Shown here: piece by piece, positions 33,095-44,769 of the stretch
Position numbering within the stretch: the stretch's first letter is position 1
Layout of the letters: each line of letters opens with the position of its first letter
Source: Paragonimus westermani
Taxonomy: Eukaryota; Platyhelminthes; Trematoda; Plagiorchiida; Troglotrematidae
Length of the DNA: 64,000 nt
NCBI GenBank assembly: GCA_008508345.1
Contig: QNGE01002359.1
Location: 37,124-101,123, forward strand
Reading direction: 5' to 3'
Made by a program: the position numbers and the translations under genes
The notes under the pieces: model-generated
Database searches by the model: none
The model's input: only the letters and a program-made list of their open reading frames with translations
What the model was told of the DNA's origin: nothing

Positions 33095-36045
33095 TTCAAC
33101 TGGTCTGCTTGGTGTGTTCGAGGAAATAGATGATTAACAGTATTACTTATAATTGTTTTACCAGACTAAACATTCAATTTTTCTCATCCTCAACATGCTG
33201 GGTTGTTCTTTGATATAGTCATCAACATTTACTTTCCATACAATGTTTACCTAAACAAGTTGAGCGCCGAAACATATGGTTTTTCCATAGTAGTTACAAA
33301 TATTTACCCTAGACATTGAATGTAGATTTGAAACACTAATTCTGAAGAAACTCAATAAGAACAGCAGCAATTGAGCGAAAAATGTCTTGTACTGCGTTCA
33401 TCACTTCACATCTTGTCAAATATTACACACAATTTTACAAGTTACACAAAAAAACCTGTATAAGTAGCAGTGTAAAAGTTCCGAGCCTGACAATAAAAAA
33501 CTGATTCAAACTTCAAATTCGGCTGTTTCACTCCGGTGTTTTCGCAAACACTTAAATTTGTCACCATTTTTTGTAGTTTTTTTTTTGAATTTTTTTCGGG
33601 CTGACCCGGTTTAACCGAGCTCCGATCAAGTTGGTAGCATGGTTTCCAGCAGCTTCTTACCAGGTTATTTCTTTCAGCAAGATCGTTCATGAGTTCTATC
33701 AACCTTTAAATTCGATATGTCACTTCGTCATGAGTGTTTTTCTTCTAGTGACCAGCTGTTACCAAGTTCAGAATTTTTAACCGCCCAGTGTGATTATGTA
33801 ACGACCAGAATTGAGATTTGTCGTAAAATTTACCAGATAAAAAGTTGTTTGCACCATTAACATCATTTGCTTGAACGATTGAATTACCATAATCTTTACT
33901 TTCGGTGACTTTCATATATAAACTCCAAATTTTCGTTGAACACATACAGGTATACACTCACACATATAGGTGAATAAAGACAAACTAAAACGGTTTTGGG
34001 AATGGTCATAGTGAAATTGAATAGCCCATGGAGAAAAAACCAAGACTGTTTGTACAATAGTATAAATGGCAACATTTGATATAGATGACATAATTTCACA
34101 AATACTTTAAAAACGCGAGTATCGAAAATGATTATTGATAAATGGATTTAATTTAACTCAAATACAAAGTATACACCAATCATGAAAGCTTATGTCATAC
34201 CGTCTTCAGTTCTTTCACACTGTGCTCTTGAAGTCTGCCTGCGTTTAGAAAACCATTTCATTTAAACTATATTGATGATAGTACATGCAAACCGTACACA
34301 GAACGGATATGCGAAAATATATTGTGCGTTGTGCTGACGTTCATTATCAAGTAAATTAAATTGTTTTGAGTTGTACAACTCCAGATAGCAATATACTCCA
34401 GTCAGCTGCTCTCAGGTTGGTAATTTTATCGTTCTCTGAAAAACTAAAACTGAATTTTTCCGCTGTCAGAATATAGCCTTTTCCCCCGTCAGAAAAGTAT
34501 ATCCAACTAACACCTGATGATTATTTATCTACTCCCACCGATTTACAGCCGTGTCATGATGTTCCGAGACAAATATCTTGACATTCTCTTATCACTGGAA
34601 ATAGTTATTTTAGATGAGTGCCAACTTTTTATCATGTTTGCTGTTTAATGTATAGAAACTTTTCTTGCAATCTCACAGTCAAGTTGGCGTTTTGATCTCT
34701 TATTCATTTGCTCTCCTTAGTCACACAGTTCTCTTGTGTTTCCCAGTCTTTTCGTTACCGTGTGTGGTTTTCTCGCAAGTTTGCTTAAAACGCAGCAATA
34801 TCTCCGTGTTTGACTGGGTTCAATTTTTTCTGTGAACAACTTAGAACCTGTGGTAAAACTACCCATCGACTCTTCCCACATGAATCTCTCTCATTATCTA
34901 CCGAGTCTAGTCAATGTGTTTCTTTTTCCTCAAACTAATCGTGTGTATTTTCTGTATTCCTTACAAACATTTAGGAACACGATAGAGATTCGCCGGACAC
35001 ATTGTGCTCTTTTTATAATGAACAGCTAGTCATTAACATGTGTGAGTAATGTATGTTTGTTTATCCCAATGAAAATTCGTTTATTTCCAAAAGTTTTAGT
35101 TTTTTCTCACTCATGAAAACGTATTATTTAGTCAGCTGAATGTACGTATATATATATATGTATGTATGTGTATATACGGTTTAATATTCACCTATCAGAT
35201 ACAACAAAGTTGTTCTTGACCTGAGTTGACCTGACTTCTGCGGGCGAATACAACCCAAGCATCAGTAATTTGGTTCCTTACTGATGTTCTTGACCTTCCC
35301 GACACTGAGAAGAGAGGGTGAGATGCTGTTTGATTTCTCTAGTTTGACAGGATGAACGTGATCGATCTGAGCAATTTGCAATGCTCCATAGGAATGGATT
35401 GAGAAATCAAACGAAGTTTTGTGTTAGGTTCTAATATTTTTATATTCACAGTTGAATCGTTCAAAAGAGCGAACAAACGACCACCTGAAAAACTAGAACC
35501 ACAACTGTTGGTTTATGAAGATTGTTTATCATGGGTCAGTAAATCGTCGGCAGTTGTAAGAGAGTTATTAGGTTTGATTGCACAGTACAAGTATATAACT
35601 AGTTAACATTTTAAAAGAAAACTTAAAGTTCTCAACCGGCCACTCATTTCTAGTAGACGGAACGATGAAATTAAGTCTGTTCAGTGTCTATTCTTATCTT
35701 GTGATCGATGAAGCTCGGTTACAGTTCGTTGACGCTTGGCTATCTGTTGATTTTCATAGCCATTCTATGTGACGTCTTCCGTGATCGATTATAAGGTAGC
35801 ATCTCTAGTAGCACGTTGACAGAGCAGATAGTGGTTGGAGAAGTGCAGAGATGATCATCTGCCAAAAATTGGTAACGTCAATTGGTTTGGTGGCCACGTT
35901 TTTCAGTCAGCTTAGACTAGGCTTCAATTGCCAGGCACCTATCTCAGATTGAACAATGAACGGTGGAATTTTTTTTCAGGCAACTACAGAAAACTGCAAT
36001 AAATTTTTCGGATGCTATTGGTCAAAAGCAGTTAAATGTAATTCG
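33095..36045. other. Intron of the adhesion gene
   Basis: No exon or named repeat is seen. A T-rich run lies at about 33575-33595, and a TA/TG microsatellite (about 30 bases, TATATATATATATG then TATGTATG) at 35146-35176. Frames up to 86 codons (33442-33702, minus) show no motif. Confidence 0.5.
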
Positions 36046-36051
36046 ACTCAC

Positions 36052-36217
36052 CCATTGAATAGTCTACTTCCACCGGTCGTACGTTGATTTTATACTGTTC
36101 AATTTCCGGTCCATTGCTTCCGGTAGTTTTCCAGTGCACGGTGTAGGCTGTGGGTTCTATGTACTCTTGAGCTGTTAGCATTTTGATTGCAGGTGTTGAC
36201 AGTCTGTTTGTGGTTAC
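36052..36217 (-). CDS. NCAM/Fasciclin-2-like adhesion protein, middle exon (FN3 1/2 boundary and start of FN3 domain 2)
   Basis: A 166-nt exon with acceptor TTTCATAAAG ending at 36218 and donor ATGG/GTGAGT (GT at 36051-36050). It enters in phase 0, as left by the exon ending at 42182, and leaves in phase 1, as taken up by the exon starting at 28234. The protein starts VTTNRLSTPAIKMLT, which completes FN3 domain 1 and begins domain 2. It continues with YTVHWKTTGSNGPEIEQYKI, including the FN3 core tryptophan and the G-x-x-I-x-x-Y of strand C, and ends YSM-G. The phase match on both sides and the uninterrupted domain after joining are the main evidence that this is a live exon. Confidence 0.75.
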
Positions 36218-36219
36218 CT

Positions 36220-38405
36220 TTATGAAATAAACCATGTGAGAAGTATTAAGTACACAGTTCCTTTGTTGTAATGGGCAAATTAGATAAGCTGTGCACCATG
36301 TGGTTTACATAACACGATGACTTGTGGTGATATACTTGTTTTGCAAGCACTGACCAGTGGTGAAAAGATGTACACCTAGTTCGATTCAATTGGGTCTCAT
36401 CAACACCACCTACTCTTCGGGCTCGAGCCCACATTTTGTGAGTAGGCGTTCAAGTGGCAATTCACAAATTTAACAATTATACCACATAATCAAGCTGATT
36501 AATACTGTAGGACAACTTGCGAGCTACCTTCCTTTTTTGTCATAAACCGAAATAGACTGATCACTTGTAGGTATTCTGAAAACAAAGGGGCATCCGCCAC
36601 AGTTACTAGAAGGGGATGACAGAGGTCTTCACAGGCTGTTAGTTCCATTAATCATCAACGAAGTGGGTGGCAACTGTTTCTGTCTAATTAACCCACATCC
36701 GTCCTATGCACGCTGAGAAACCGATCTGTGAGCGCGTAGGCTATCGTTCTGGCTGTTACTGTCGTATTAGGATGGAGTTCTCAGAGTGCGTGTCGCCGAT
36801 ACGACACATCCCGGTAAAAACAACTGAGTCCTGCTGTTTGTAAAATCCTATTCCATGTCTCTTTAGGGTTGAATGAGTTCCATTTCACAGACCCGTTACA
36901 AGTATATGGCCGGTTTTTGTTATACTTTCAAGGAAGACAACCTCGTTTATATAACGTAAAATAAAGTTACATAAGTTTGTGCGGTCAAAGTTCACGGAAT
37001 GTTACGTTGAGCTGAAGCTAATTCTGTTCGTTCCGGCATTTTGCTGACGAAAACTGCATACTCGTTGCTTGGATACGAGCCTCTGCCTGTAACAGTTAAC
37101 TGAAACAAGTGATATTACTAACTGTGTAACAGACCAATCAGAGGGTAATTTGGTTCGACCCCCGTATGCTACCAGGTTATAATGTCTAGTGAACTTTAAT
37201 GTTCGAACGACTTATTGTACTCGACGTTTATTACGTTTTCGGCTGATATGGGCAGCTTGTTTTACAATGCTTTCTCATAAACCACATCTGTGAACGGGAC
37301 GATACATTTTCCTTTCTGACAGATGTTTATATAGATCACAGCGTCCTTTTTGTGATTGTATACTTTACACTCAGTATTGGGTCCGACTAGCCTGGGCCTT
37401 AGCATTACAGTCCATCATTGTCAGATCGAGCAACATCTAGTCAAGGGAGGTACGTGCAGCTTAGCCAACAATGTGTGGCCATAAACACAGCGACCTGTGC
37501 TAGTCGACGCTCCGGAGATCGGTTAATATGAAAAATGGAAACCCAGTGCACCCGACCACAGAAGCTTTTAAGCACTCGCGGTTCACATCAGGTAAACAAT
37601 TACCAGTTCGACAATAGTGTGTTGACAACAAACACACAACCTTTACCAGGGTTTGCTTTAGAGCATTGTGGTTTATGTCATGCATTTCTGCTAGACGTGG
37701 TTTTTCATCAGCCCTCCCTTATTTGACTTCCATATCAACAGTTGGCGTTGTCTCCGTCACCTCAATAAGAAATCTGGGTTTACAGATGTAGTTACGGTCC
37801 GGCAGTTGGATCTATATCTCTGCTCAGAGGGTGAGAACAGCTTACCACTACCACTTTTCATCTGACGTTTTGAATGTACACGGTTAACCACTAATCATAC
37901 ATCCCAGAGCACAGAAGTAACTTTAAGATAACATGATTCTCTTGTTCGTCTAACTAGTAAACTGTAGTGTTGAGAGAGAAGGTGGTGTAAACTGTACAGG
38001 TTGGAAAAAGTACGTTGAGAAAAACGTTGATGTAAGAAAAGTGATGAACAGTGCAGATGCCAGCCACGCTTCATGTCCAGAAGACTGATGATACTTAGGA
38101 TTTATTCGTAAATGGTTTTCAGCTAAGTTGATACAGGTGAACGACTTAGAGAAGTTGGTACACGTATCTGAAAGCACAACGAATCGAGAGAGGCAACTCT
38201 GTCGATTTTATGTAAGATCCGAGCTGACTGGTCGGTACTAACCGACCCAAATCACTTGTTCTGTCCATGAGTGCGCGATGTCCATGTGCTGCAAACCACC
38301 TTGCTCATTTTTCACAGGGTGCATGCCTTTTAGCTGGCGAGTAGCAGAAGACCTTGAGTGATGAAATTAAATATCATCCACAAAGGCTTGGAGCTGTTGA
38401 AACCA
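36220..38405. other. Intron of the adhesion gene
   Basis: Intronic DNA between the exons at 42182 and 36217. GGGCTCGAGCCCA near 36418 is palindromic but isolated. No coding motif is recognised. Confidence 0.5.
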
Positions 38406-38409
38406 CATA

Positions 38410-38500
38410 AAATTCCCAGTCAGCCCGTTTCAAAAAAACTACCAGACCCGAGTTTCGCTTTTGTTTGAGCTGGTCACTAGTGCACATCGTTGCCATGGCA
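38410..38500 (-). repeat. SINE family A, copy 5
   Basis: Antisense copy: CCAGTCAGCCCGTTTC, then CAGACCCGAGTTTCGCTTTT, GTTTGAGCTGGTCACTAGTG and CACATCGTTGCCATGGC. It is diverged but keeps the GAGTTTCGC and GTCACTAGTGCAYATC anchors. It lies in the adhesion-gene intron in the same orientation as the gene. Confidence 0.5.
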
Positions 38501-38504
38501 AGCT

Positions 38505-41500
38505 CGTTTACCATGGCAAAATAGACATCAGTTTAAGCATGATCAAATTAATGTACGCAAACCCCCAAACATTTATTTGTGGGTGGAACTGATTACCTCT
38601 GGGAATGCAATATCTGTGATCAATTGTAACTATTACTCGAATTATGGACACTAGCTATCAGATATTTGTGTAAAAGTTGTTAAGTCCAACACTCTTAATC
38701 CTTACTAGACGCTACAGACTACTTTAATTATGCATTGAAGTATGCTCACTTTCTTGTCTCTACAATGGCCACAGAGGAACAACAGCAAACACGTTTTCTA
38801 GGAGCATAAACCAACTTTCTAACGAACGGGTTCTAAGTCAAGACTCTGGCTCCGCTGTTCACCCACAGTTCAGTAAGTCAGACGCACTGGCGATGGCGTG
38901 GACAAAAATAACGTTAGAACGTTTGTGTTACATGTTGTCTGTTCAGGCTATCCATCCAGCTGACGCAAGGCCAGTCACTAAACCAGCAAAACTGACGCTA
39001 GAATCGAATATTTGATAATGGAGGTGGACAAAGTGAACAGCAGTGACCGTTTTTTCGATATTCTTCCGGCTAGTTGAAAACGGATCTTAATACGATTTTG
39101 AAAATTATGGTATATCGGCTGCTATTTGGTGCGTTCAATTTTCCAGCTTTTTTGTAAAAAGATGTTGCTGTTTTTGAAACACAAGATCAGTGATGCAGGG
39201 ATACTGTCAGCCAGCCTCAATCTGAATAGGAGTAGTGGAAATATTCGCGTTCGAATCCGCAACCGAGTGTTTCGTGATCGGTCAGAATTATCACAGCCCT
39301 ACCGCAAGCTCACTGTCTTCCTCTCCTGATTGTCTGGTTTATTTAACGTGAAAGTATTTTGAAAGACTGAGAATGTTACAACTAGTAATCTGGCCACCAG
39401 TATATAATCATCAAACGCATAGGCGTGTGTGCTGCGCACTCCTGCTGGCACAGCGATCCTAACCGGACATATACCAACACCACAGTGCCATCTAATGATG
39501 GCGAACACTTGCACGTCAAGTCAGTTCTTCACATTTCACAAAAAAGAATTAATTCCATAGGATGTTTGTACGTTTACCAAGTTTTCTAACCACTGCTCAC
39601 GAAAGCAATTACACATATGCACACCTGAGACATCCAAGTCAAATTTCCTGTTTTGCTGGCTTGAAGTAACCACATATAGACATCAACTCCTCCGGACAGA
39701 AGTGATTTTATATGAAAATCTCATACAGCTTTGTTTGTTAAACCGCTAGGTAAGTGACATACGCTTACTCGTGCATTAGTACAAGATAGCCCATGTCAGG
39801 TCACCACCTTTTACATACAAGATAATATCGCAATAGTTACCTCGCTCCTGTTCTCCAAAGCTCAGTGCACAGGTTTTAAGTACTGTGCACAATTTGTCAA
39901 CGATACGTTCCGCTTGTGCCTTACTCATATAGCTTTGATGACAACAACTAGCAGAAAAGATAGTCAGTTCGTGTTAATTAACCCGCCTGTCTCAGTTTAG
40001 TCCGTTTAGGTACGCTTATGTGAATGATGGGTGACGTTGAATGAAGAATCCCATTGTGTCCAACTTGTTACCATACCACAACTATTTTAGTATCGTGAAT
40101 AATACTACCTTCCTAATGTCACATCTACCCTTGCTGATCGGCGCAGTCCTAGCAAACAGATTGCACTGTTCCAAATAAAATTACCTGGTTCTTCATCGGA
40201 AAACAAACGTAACACGGTGCACAAAAACCACTGCAATCTAATTAAATTGCATGTGATGATTTTTCTTTTAGGAAACTCGCTTTTTATACGGATGAGTCAA
40301 AACAAACAAACAAAAATGGACGTAACGCATTTTGGTAATTAAAACCAAGTAGGTAAAAGACGGAAATTTTTGAACTAATGCAAAATTACCATAGGTCAGA
40401 AGTAATTCACATGGTGTTCGCCGACTGTAACGGAAATCCCTGCTGCTGTTACTACACCCTCCCACAAAAACCAGCAATTTCCGCTCACTGATTAACGGTT
40501 GATGTGATTTTCTTAACAATTTGTACGTGATTGGAACCCGACCGCTTTTTGAACATTCGGGGTCATTTTTTGCTACGTCATTTATGCAATTTCAACCACG
40601 ACAAACAGATTACGGATAACAGCAACGGAGAAATGGAATGAACAGACCAGAGAGTTCCAGAAGAATCCGTCACGAAAACGTCTGATGCCACTTTTATTGT
40701 TCGTTTTAACCGAAGACAAGGTGGAATTGACACAATTAAAACAACTGTATCATAATATAATTGTTTTTATGTCCTGCATGTCGTAACAGGCGTCTTTTGC
40801 ATAGAGTGTAGGCCGAAGATTCGAATGAATAAGTGCGAGTAAAACTGCCAACTGAAATTGCACGTTCAGAATACCTTAATCCTCTAATGTCCCAATCACA
40901 AGTTCAGCCTCATGTAGGATGGGCTGGACAGCATACCACCTGGAGTGATGTATACAATGCTGATGCTAAAATCCAACTTAAACTCTCCAAAATGTTTGGC
41001 ACGCCAATGGAACGGCTTACAGAATGAACAGAATTGTTTCATTTCAGCAAATTTGAACAGAACGTGTTTGATGAGTTCACCAGGGTTTTGCCCTAACGCA
41101 GCAACTGAACTTGCCGCCCTCGACGGTAGGCAAATATGGCTATCGTGTATTAACACACTCAAATTTCAGCCGCTCTACTTTGCTGTGCCGTTGCACAGTG
41201 GTAACATTATCATCCAACAAACAGTATACTTATAAGTATATCATATTTGCTCGGAGCACGGTCGGTATACCATAACATCCAGCGATTAGACTGGCTTATA
41301 CATGCTCTTGGTACAAACTGTACACCGAAACCATAGGAGATTTTCCTCAGGCGTGTTTACACAAACAGACAGTGATTTCAAACAAAGAACTCCTTTTCCC
41401 AAAAAGGGGATGATAGTTGAAAGTAAAGTCTTTAACTATTCGATAAATATGTATTTCACGTTATCAAAGAGAAATATATTTACACTTGCAAATCTTGACT

Positions 41501-41560
41501 CACGTTCAGAGTGGTAGTACATTTATCTTCTGTCTGTCTTATAACTCTTGTCTCTCTCTC
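38505..41560. other. Intron of the adhesion gene
   Basis: No gene is recognised. GCGTTCGAATCCGC at about 39248-39261 looks like a tRNA B-box on the plus strand. It may be the trace of a third SINE-like head, but no A-box is seen upstream. Frames up to 96 codons near 40.9-41.2 kb overlap on both strands and have no motif. Confidence 0.45.
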
Positions 41561-41735
41561 CCCTTATATATATTTGCTATTTTTGTTCGGATATTAACTT
41601 CAGTGGAGAAAACGTTGTGATGTTTTGATTGTAAATTGGGCGGCCGAGCTGATCGAGTAAAACACCATTTGAGGGGAATTTGGAATTCGGTTAGACCCGC
41701 ACTGAAAGCAGAAACAGCATGCCTAAACACTAAAA
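41560..41735 (-). repeat. Diverged copy of SINE family B (tentative)
   Basis: On the minus strand GGCATGCTGTTTCTGCTTTC is followed by GGGTCTAACCGAATTCC. This follows the pattern of the 32.3 and 42.5 kb copies (GCATGCTGT..CTG, then a B-box region and CC). An ATATATA run at 41565-41578 could be its tail. The A-box is not clear. Confidence 0.35.
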
Positions 41736-41759
41736 TCTCTCAACCGAGTGTGCCAGAAA

Positions 41760-42178
41760 ATTCCACTGGCAGCTCAGGAACTTCGGCTTTCTGATTCTGT
41801 TGCAAACTCAACCCGATGCATTATGTAAATCAAACAAATCTTCCAAAAATGGTTATCGAACCAAAAATTCCAAAAGTTCTTGGTGGAATCAAGTAACGCC
41901 ACTATTAAACCTTGAAACTGAATTACTGGCTCAGTCAATGCTGGTCTCTCTTGGGTTATGACCTACGTATGTTTGTATTCATTTAAATGAGATATGCTTA
42001 TATTGAAACTGAATCCAACTATTTCTATGAAACCTAGTGACTCCATATTCACTATGCGCACAGGAGTTTCCTGTAGAATTCGGTATTCTAAACGAAACAG
42101 AGAGTGAACCTAAAGCAGACCACAGTTCAAACAAGGTCATGAGTGATAATCCATGGTGATAATTTCATGAAACACGCT
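41760..42178. other. Start of the intron after the first recognised FN3 exon
   Basis: Begins with the donor at 42181 (minus strand) and otherwise shows nothing recognisable. Confidence 0.5.
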
Positions 42179-42181
42179 CAC

Positions 42182-42418
42182 TTGGAGGTACGCATTTGGA
42201 CCTCTTCCAGCAGCTGAAACCGCTGACAAAGCAAATCGATAATAATAGCCTGGAATTAAATGAGGCAGTCGAAGCAACCTCCGGCCAGGCAGATAGGCAA
42301 ATGGACCATAGAATGCTCCACGTGGATGAGTTTGAATGCGTAGTTCATAGTGCGTGAGTGGCAAACCTCCAGTTTCTTTTGGCGGGTCCACACACAGTTC
42401 GATCATTTTCGCTTCCAC
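42182..42418 (-). CDS. NCAM/Fasciclin-2-like adhesion protein, FN3 domain 1 exon
   Basis: A 237-nt exon (79 codons, phase 0 at both ends), with an acceptor in a pyrimidine-rich stretch ending CAACCAG at 42419 and a donor CCAA/GTGAGC (GT at 42181-42180). The protein is an almost whole fibronectin type III domain: VEAKMIELCVDPPKETGGLP, then LTHYELRIQ, and LIPGYYYRFALSAVSAAGRG with the conserved tyrosine and the A-x-N/S-x-x-G-x-G turn. The phrase EATGG-x-P-I-L-x-Y in NCAM FN3 domain 1 is the closest family pattern I know, and like NCAM this domain lacks the usual core tryptophan. Joined to the next two exons it gives 255 residues with two FN3 domains. Other FN3 proteins remain possible because the Ig part is only weakly supported. 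Confidence 0.78.
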
Positions 42419-42524
42419 CTGGTTGTTCGGATTGAAAGACGGAAACATAACGATTTGGTTGGTAGAGGAGAAAAAACCAATTTTCAGGTTGTATTGCTGA
42501 TAAGTAGTGTGGCAGATTCATGAT

Positions 42525-42597
42525 TTCAGATGAGACCCAACTGTGAAAAGTTAGGGCTTCGGCTGGATTCGAACCAGCGACAGACAGCATGCTTCAG
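42525..42597 (-). repeat. tRNA-derived SINE (family B), 3' part with perfect B-box
   Basis: On the minus strand GCATGCTGTCTGTCGCTGG leads into a perfect T-arm GCTGG-TTCGAAT-CCAGC (42578-42562) containing the B-box GGTTCGAATCC. CGAAGCCCTAACTTTTCAC and AGTTGGGTCTCATC follow. The A-box end is missing. The sequence after the B-box matches the copy at 32.25 kb. It lies about 110 bases upstream of the FN3 domain 1 exon, within the intron. Confidence 0.65.
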
Positions 42598-42599
42598 GT

Positions 42600-43555
42600 T
42601 GTTTTTTATGGATATGTAGGATATTAATGCCAATGTTTGATTCCAGAGCTTGGCCAGATGGTAGTGTACAGCTTGCTATTAATCAAGACAGTGAACAAGA
42701 AAATGCTTGAAAAAATTGACCAGTATAACGTAGCCTTATAACTATATAGTAAGCGGTTGACATCACACACGGCTGTCATGAATAGTCTTGAAAAATTAGC
42801 CCGACTAGAAAAATTATCTGAATGGTGTTATTTATGTCAGTTTATAACCTAACGGCATAGTTGAAAAAGTTGTAGTGTCCGTCGGATATCTTTCCTTACG
42901 ATGACACTTGCTGCTGTATACTTCACCCGTCGTAGAATTTTGCAGGACAAGATGCATTCGTATGGATAAGATTCTTTTCACTGAGTGAATTCATTTATAT
43001 TGTTGGTAGATCTTTTCTGGTCATTCCTTTTCACCGTGTCAATATCTCACTGGTTATATGCTAGATGGTTGCACTCTAAGGCTCAAGGTCTTCCGCGAAA
43101 TAGACAGGCCAGCTAACGTGTTTCCCTTTTAGTCGTGCTAACGAGATGAGCAGTATGTACAAAACATTCGATAAGATAATTCCGTCACTCTCACCCTAAG
43201 GTCTGTCTCCGTGTGGGTAACAGGGTCGTCAAGCGAGTTTGTGGCTCAGAATCGAAGTCGCGACAACAGAACTACTTATACGTTTTAACGCAACTGAACC
43301 TCAAAACTATTTCCCGTCTACGAATTATGTAGGTCGGAATTGTTCACCAGAATGTGAAAGCTTGATGAAAAATCTGTTGGCCTTTTCGTTCTCGTGTCTT
43401 TCAGTGATCAGGTGATTCCCTCTAATATTCTGTTGCTGAACTTGTGCATTTACCACAAATCCTCAGATAGCTTTCCCAATTCAAACAACGTTTACTACTC
43501 ACGACACAGTGAACTCCTATATATCTAAGCAATGTGTGCTTTCAAGCTGAACATC
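42600..43555. other. Intron upstream of the FN3 domain 1 exon
   Basis: No exon or named repeat is seen. The linker exon expected between the last Ig domain and FN3 domain 1 was looked for on the minus strand here and not identified. Confidence 0.45.
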
Positions 43556-43562
43556 ACTCAAC

Positions 43563-43682
43563 TTTGAGTGCAGCTTCCGCACACAGATGGACATTCCTGC
43601 CAGCCTAATTCGAAAAGAAACATGAGGCTCGAGTTTCGCGGTAGTTAAAGCTCGTCACTAGTGCATATACTTCTCACGGCCG
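43563..43682 (-). repeat. SINE family A, copy 3
   Basis: Antisense copy and one of the longest: GAGTGCAGCTTCCGCACACA, GATGGACATTCCTGCCAGCC, TAATTCGAAAAGAAACATGA, GGCTCGAGTTTCGCG, AGCTCGTCACTAGTGCATAT, then ACTTCTCACGGCC. A 113-codon minus frame (44015-43674) that runs into it is not a gene. Confidence 0.62.
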
Positions 43683-43684
43683 GA

Positions 43685-44480
43685 ATGTGAAATCCGGCCA
43701 CGCTATTATCAAGGAACTCTGGTGACCTGATATTAAGTACGACCGAGTTAACCTACGGAAACATCCAACCACTCTCGCCTGTGAGTAGGTAAGATGGAAT
43801 GTGTATTGTGTGTACTTTTTTGAGCACTGAATTGACGGCCTAAGACACCGCCATGTAAATTCCTGCTGCCCAGCTTCCCACGACCTCAGATTCGTTGATA
43901 TCTTCTGGTCGGTCCGTATGTGATGAATTCGCATGCAAGTACCGCCCACAAAGTTGTTTGCTAGCCTTAAAAGATAGTTCCTTGTTGTTTGAATCCGAAG
44001 TTCTTCGCAGTTCACTTAGTGCTTACTGATGTCATGCTCCCTAGGAACGTGAATAAATGAAGTTTGTGGTAACATTTATTTATTCAATTACACTTTTAAC
44101 GGTACCAGAATAAGCAATCCAATTTAGTTTTTGCTTTCGAGACCCAATTTGTCTAAAAGTCATCCAGCGTCGGTTGCGGTACCCATTCTTGTCACTTACA
44201 GCCTACACTCAGCTTATGTTAGTCAAAACTCTCGCGTACCCTTCAGCAACTGAATTATACTCTGTTAGAAATTGTGGCAATCTTATGGATGTGATTGGGA
44301 TACCGCTTGTGGACGTTTTGGGATGCCAAATGGTGAGTTGGTTACCATGGGGTTATTGTGTGGTAGGATACCTATTAGTTTTATTTAATGGACCAACCAG
44401 GGGCTTCTTGCTTCATACCGACGGCTTCGTTTGAACACTGTTCCTTCATCCAACTCAGAATGAACTCGTTAACTAGGGTT
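43685..44480. other. Unassigned DNA
   Basis: Frames at 43674-44015 (minus) and 44174-44434 (plus) have no recognised motif. Confidence 0.4.
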
Positions 44481-44484
44481 TGAG

Positions 44485-44763
44485 GGTAATGAACGGTCGG
44501 GTAACATGCGCAGTACGTGGCTTGTCCACGAGTCGACTGTTCATGCGCACTTAATGACTAAGATACTTTGCCCGACGAGTTGTTTACTATGCACTGTGAC
44601 CAACAACTGTGTTGATCGCATGGTCACCCCACCTGTTGCTTACTGCGTACCAGAATGAACAGCGTTTGAGCGCCGTATGTCTGTTCGCATCTACGTTGTG
44701 TGCAAGTGGGGCAGCCAATCCATAAGATGAGACGAATTGTAGGTAAGCACAATAAAGTTAACA
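44485..44763 (+). repeat. LTR-like block with polyadenylation signal
   Basis: A GC-richer block with sharp composition edges. It opens around GGTAATGAACGGTCGGGTAA, contains CATGCGCAGTACGTGGCTTG and CCCGACGAGTTG, and ends CACAATAAAGTTAACA with AATAAA at about 44751-44756. The composition, the length near 280 bases and the AATAAA shortly before the end are typical of a Ty3/gypsy LTR. There is no second copy in the window and no adjoining gag or pol, so a solo LTR is the likeliest reading and remains unproven. Confidence 0.38.
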
Positions 44764-44769
44764 TTTCAC

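Noticed and set aside
39240..39265. GCGTTCGAATCCGC as a tRNA gene
   Set aside because: A B-box-like motif alone; no A-box, acceptor stem or anticodon arm could be assembled around it.
43674..44015. 113-codon minus frame as an exon of the adhesion gene
   Set aside because: It overlaps a SINE family A copy, has no FN3 or Ig pattern, and the real FN3 exons join without it.
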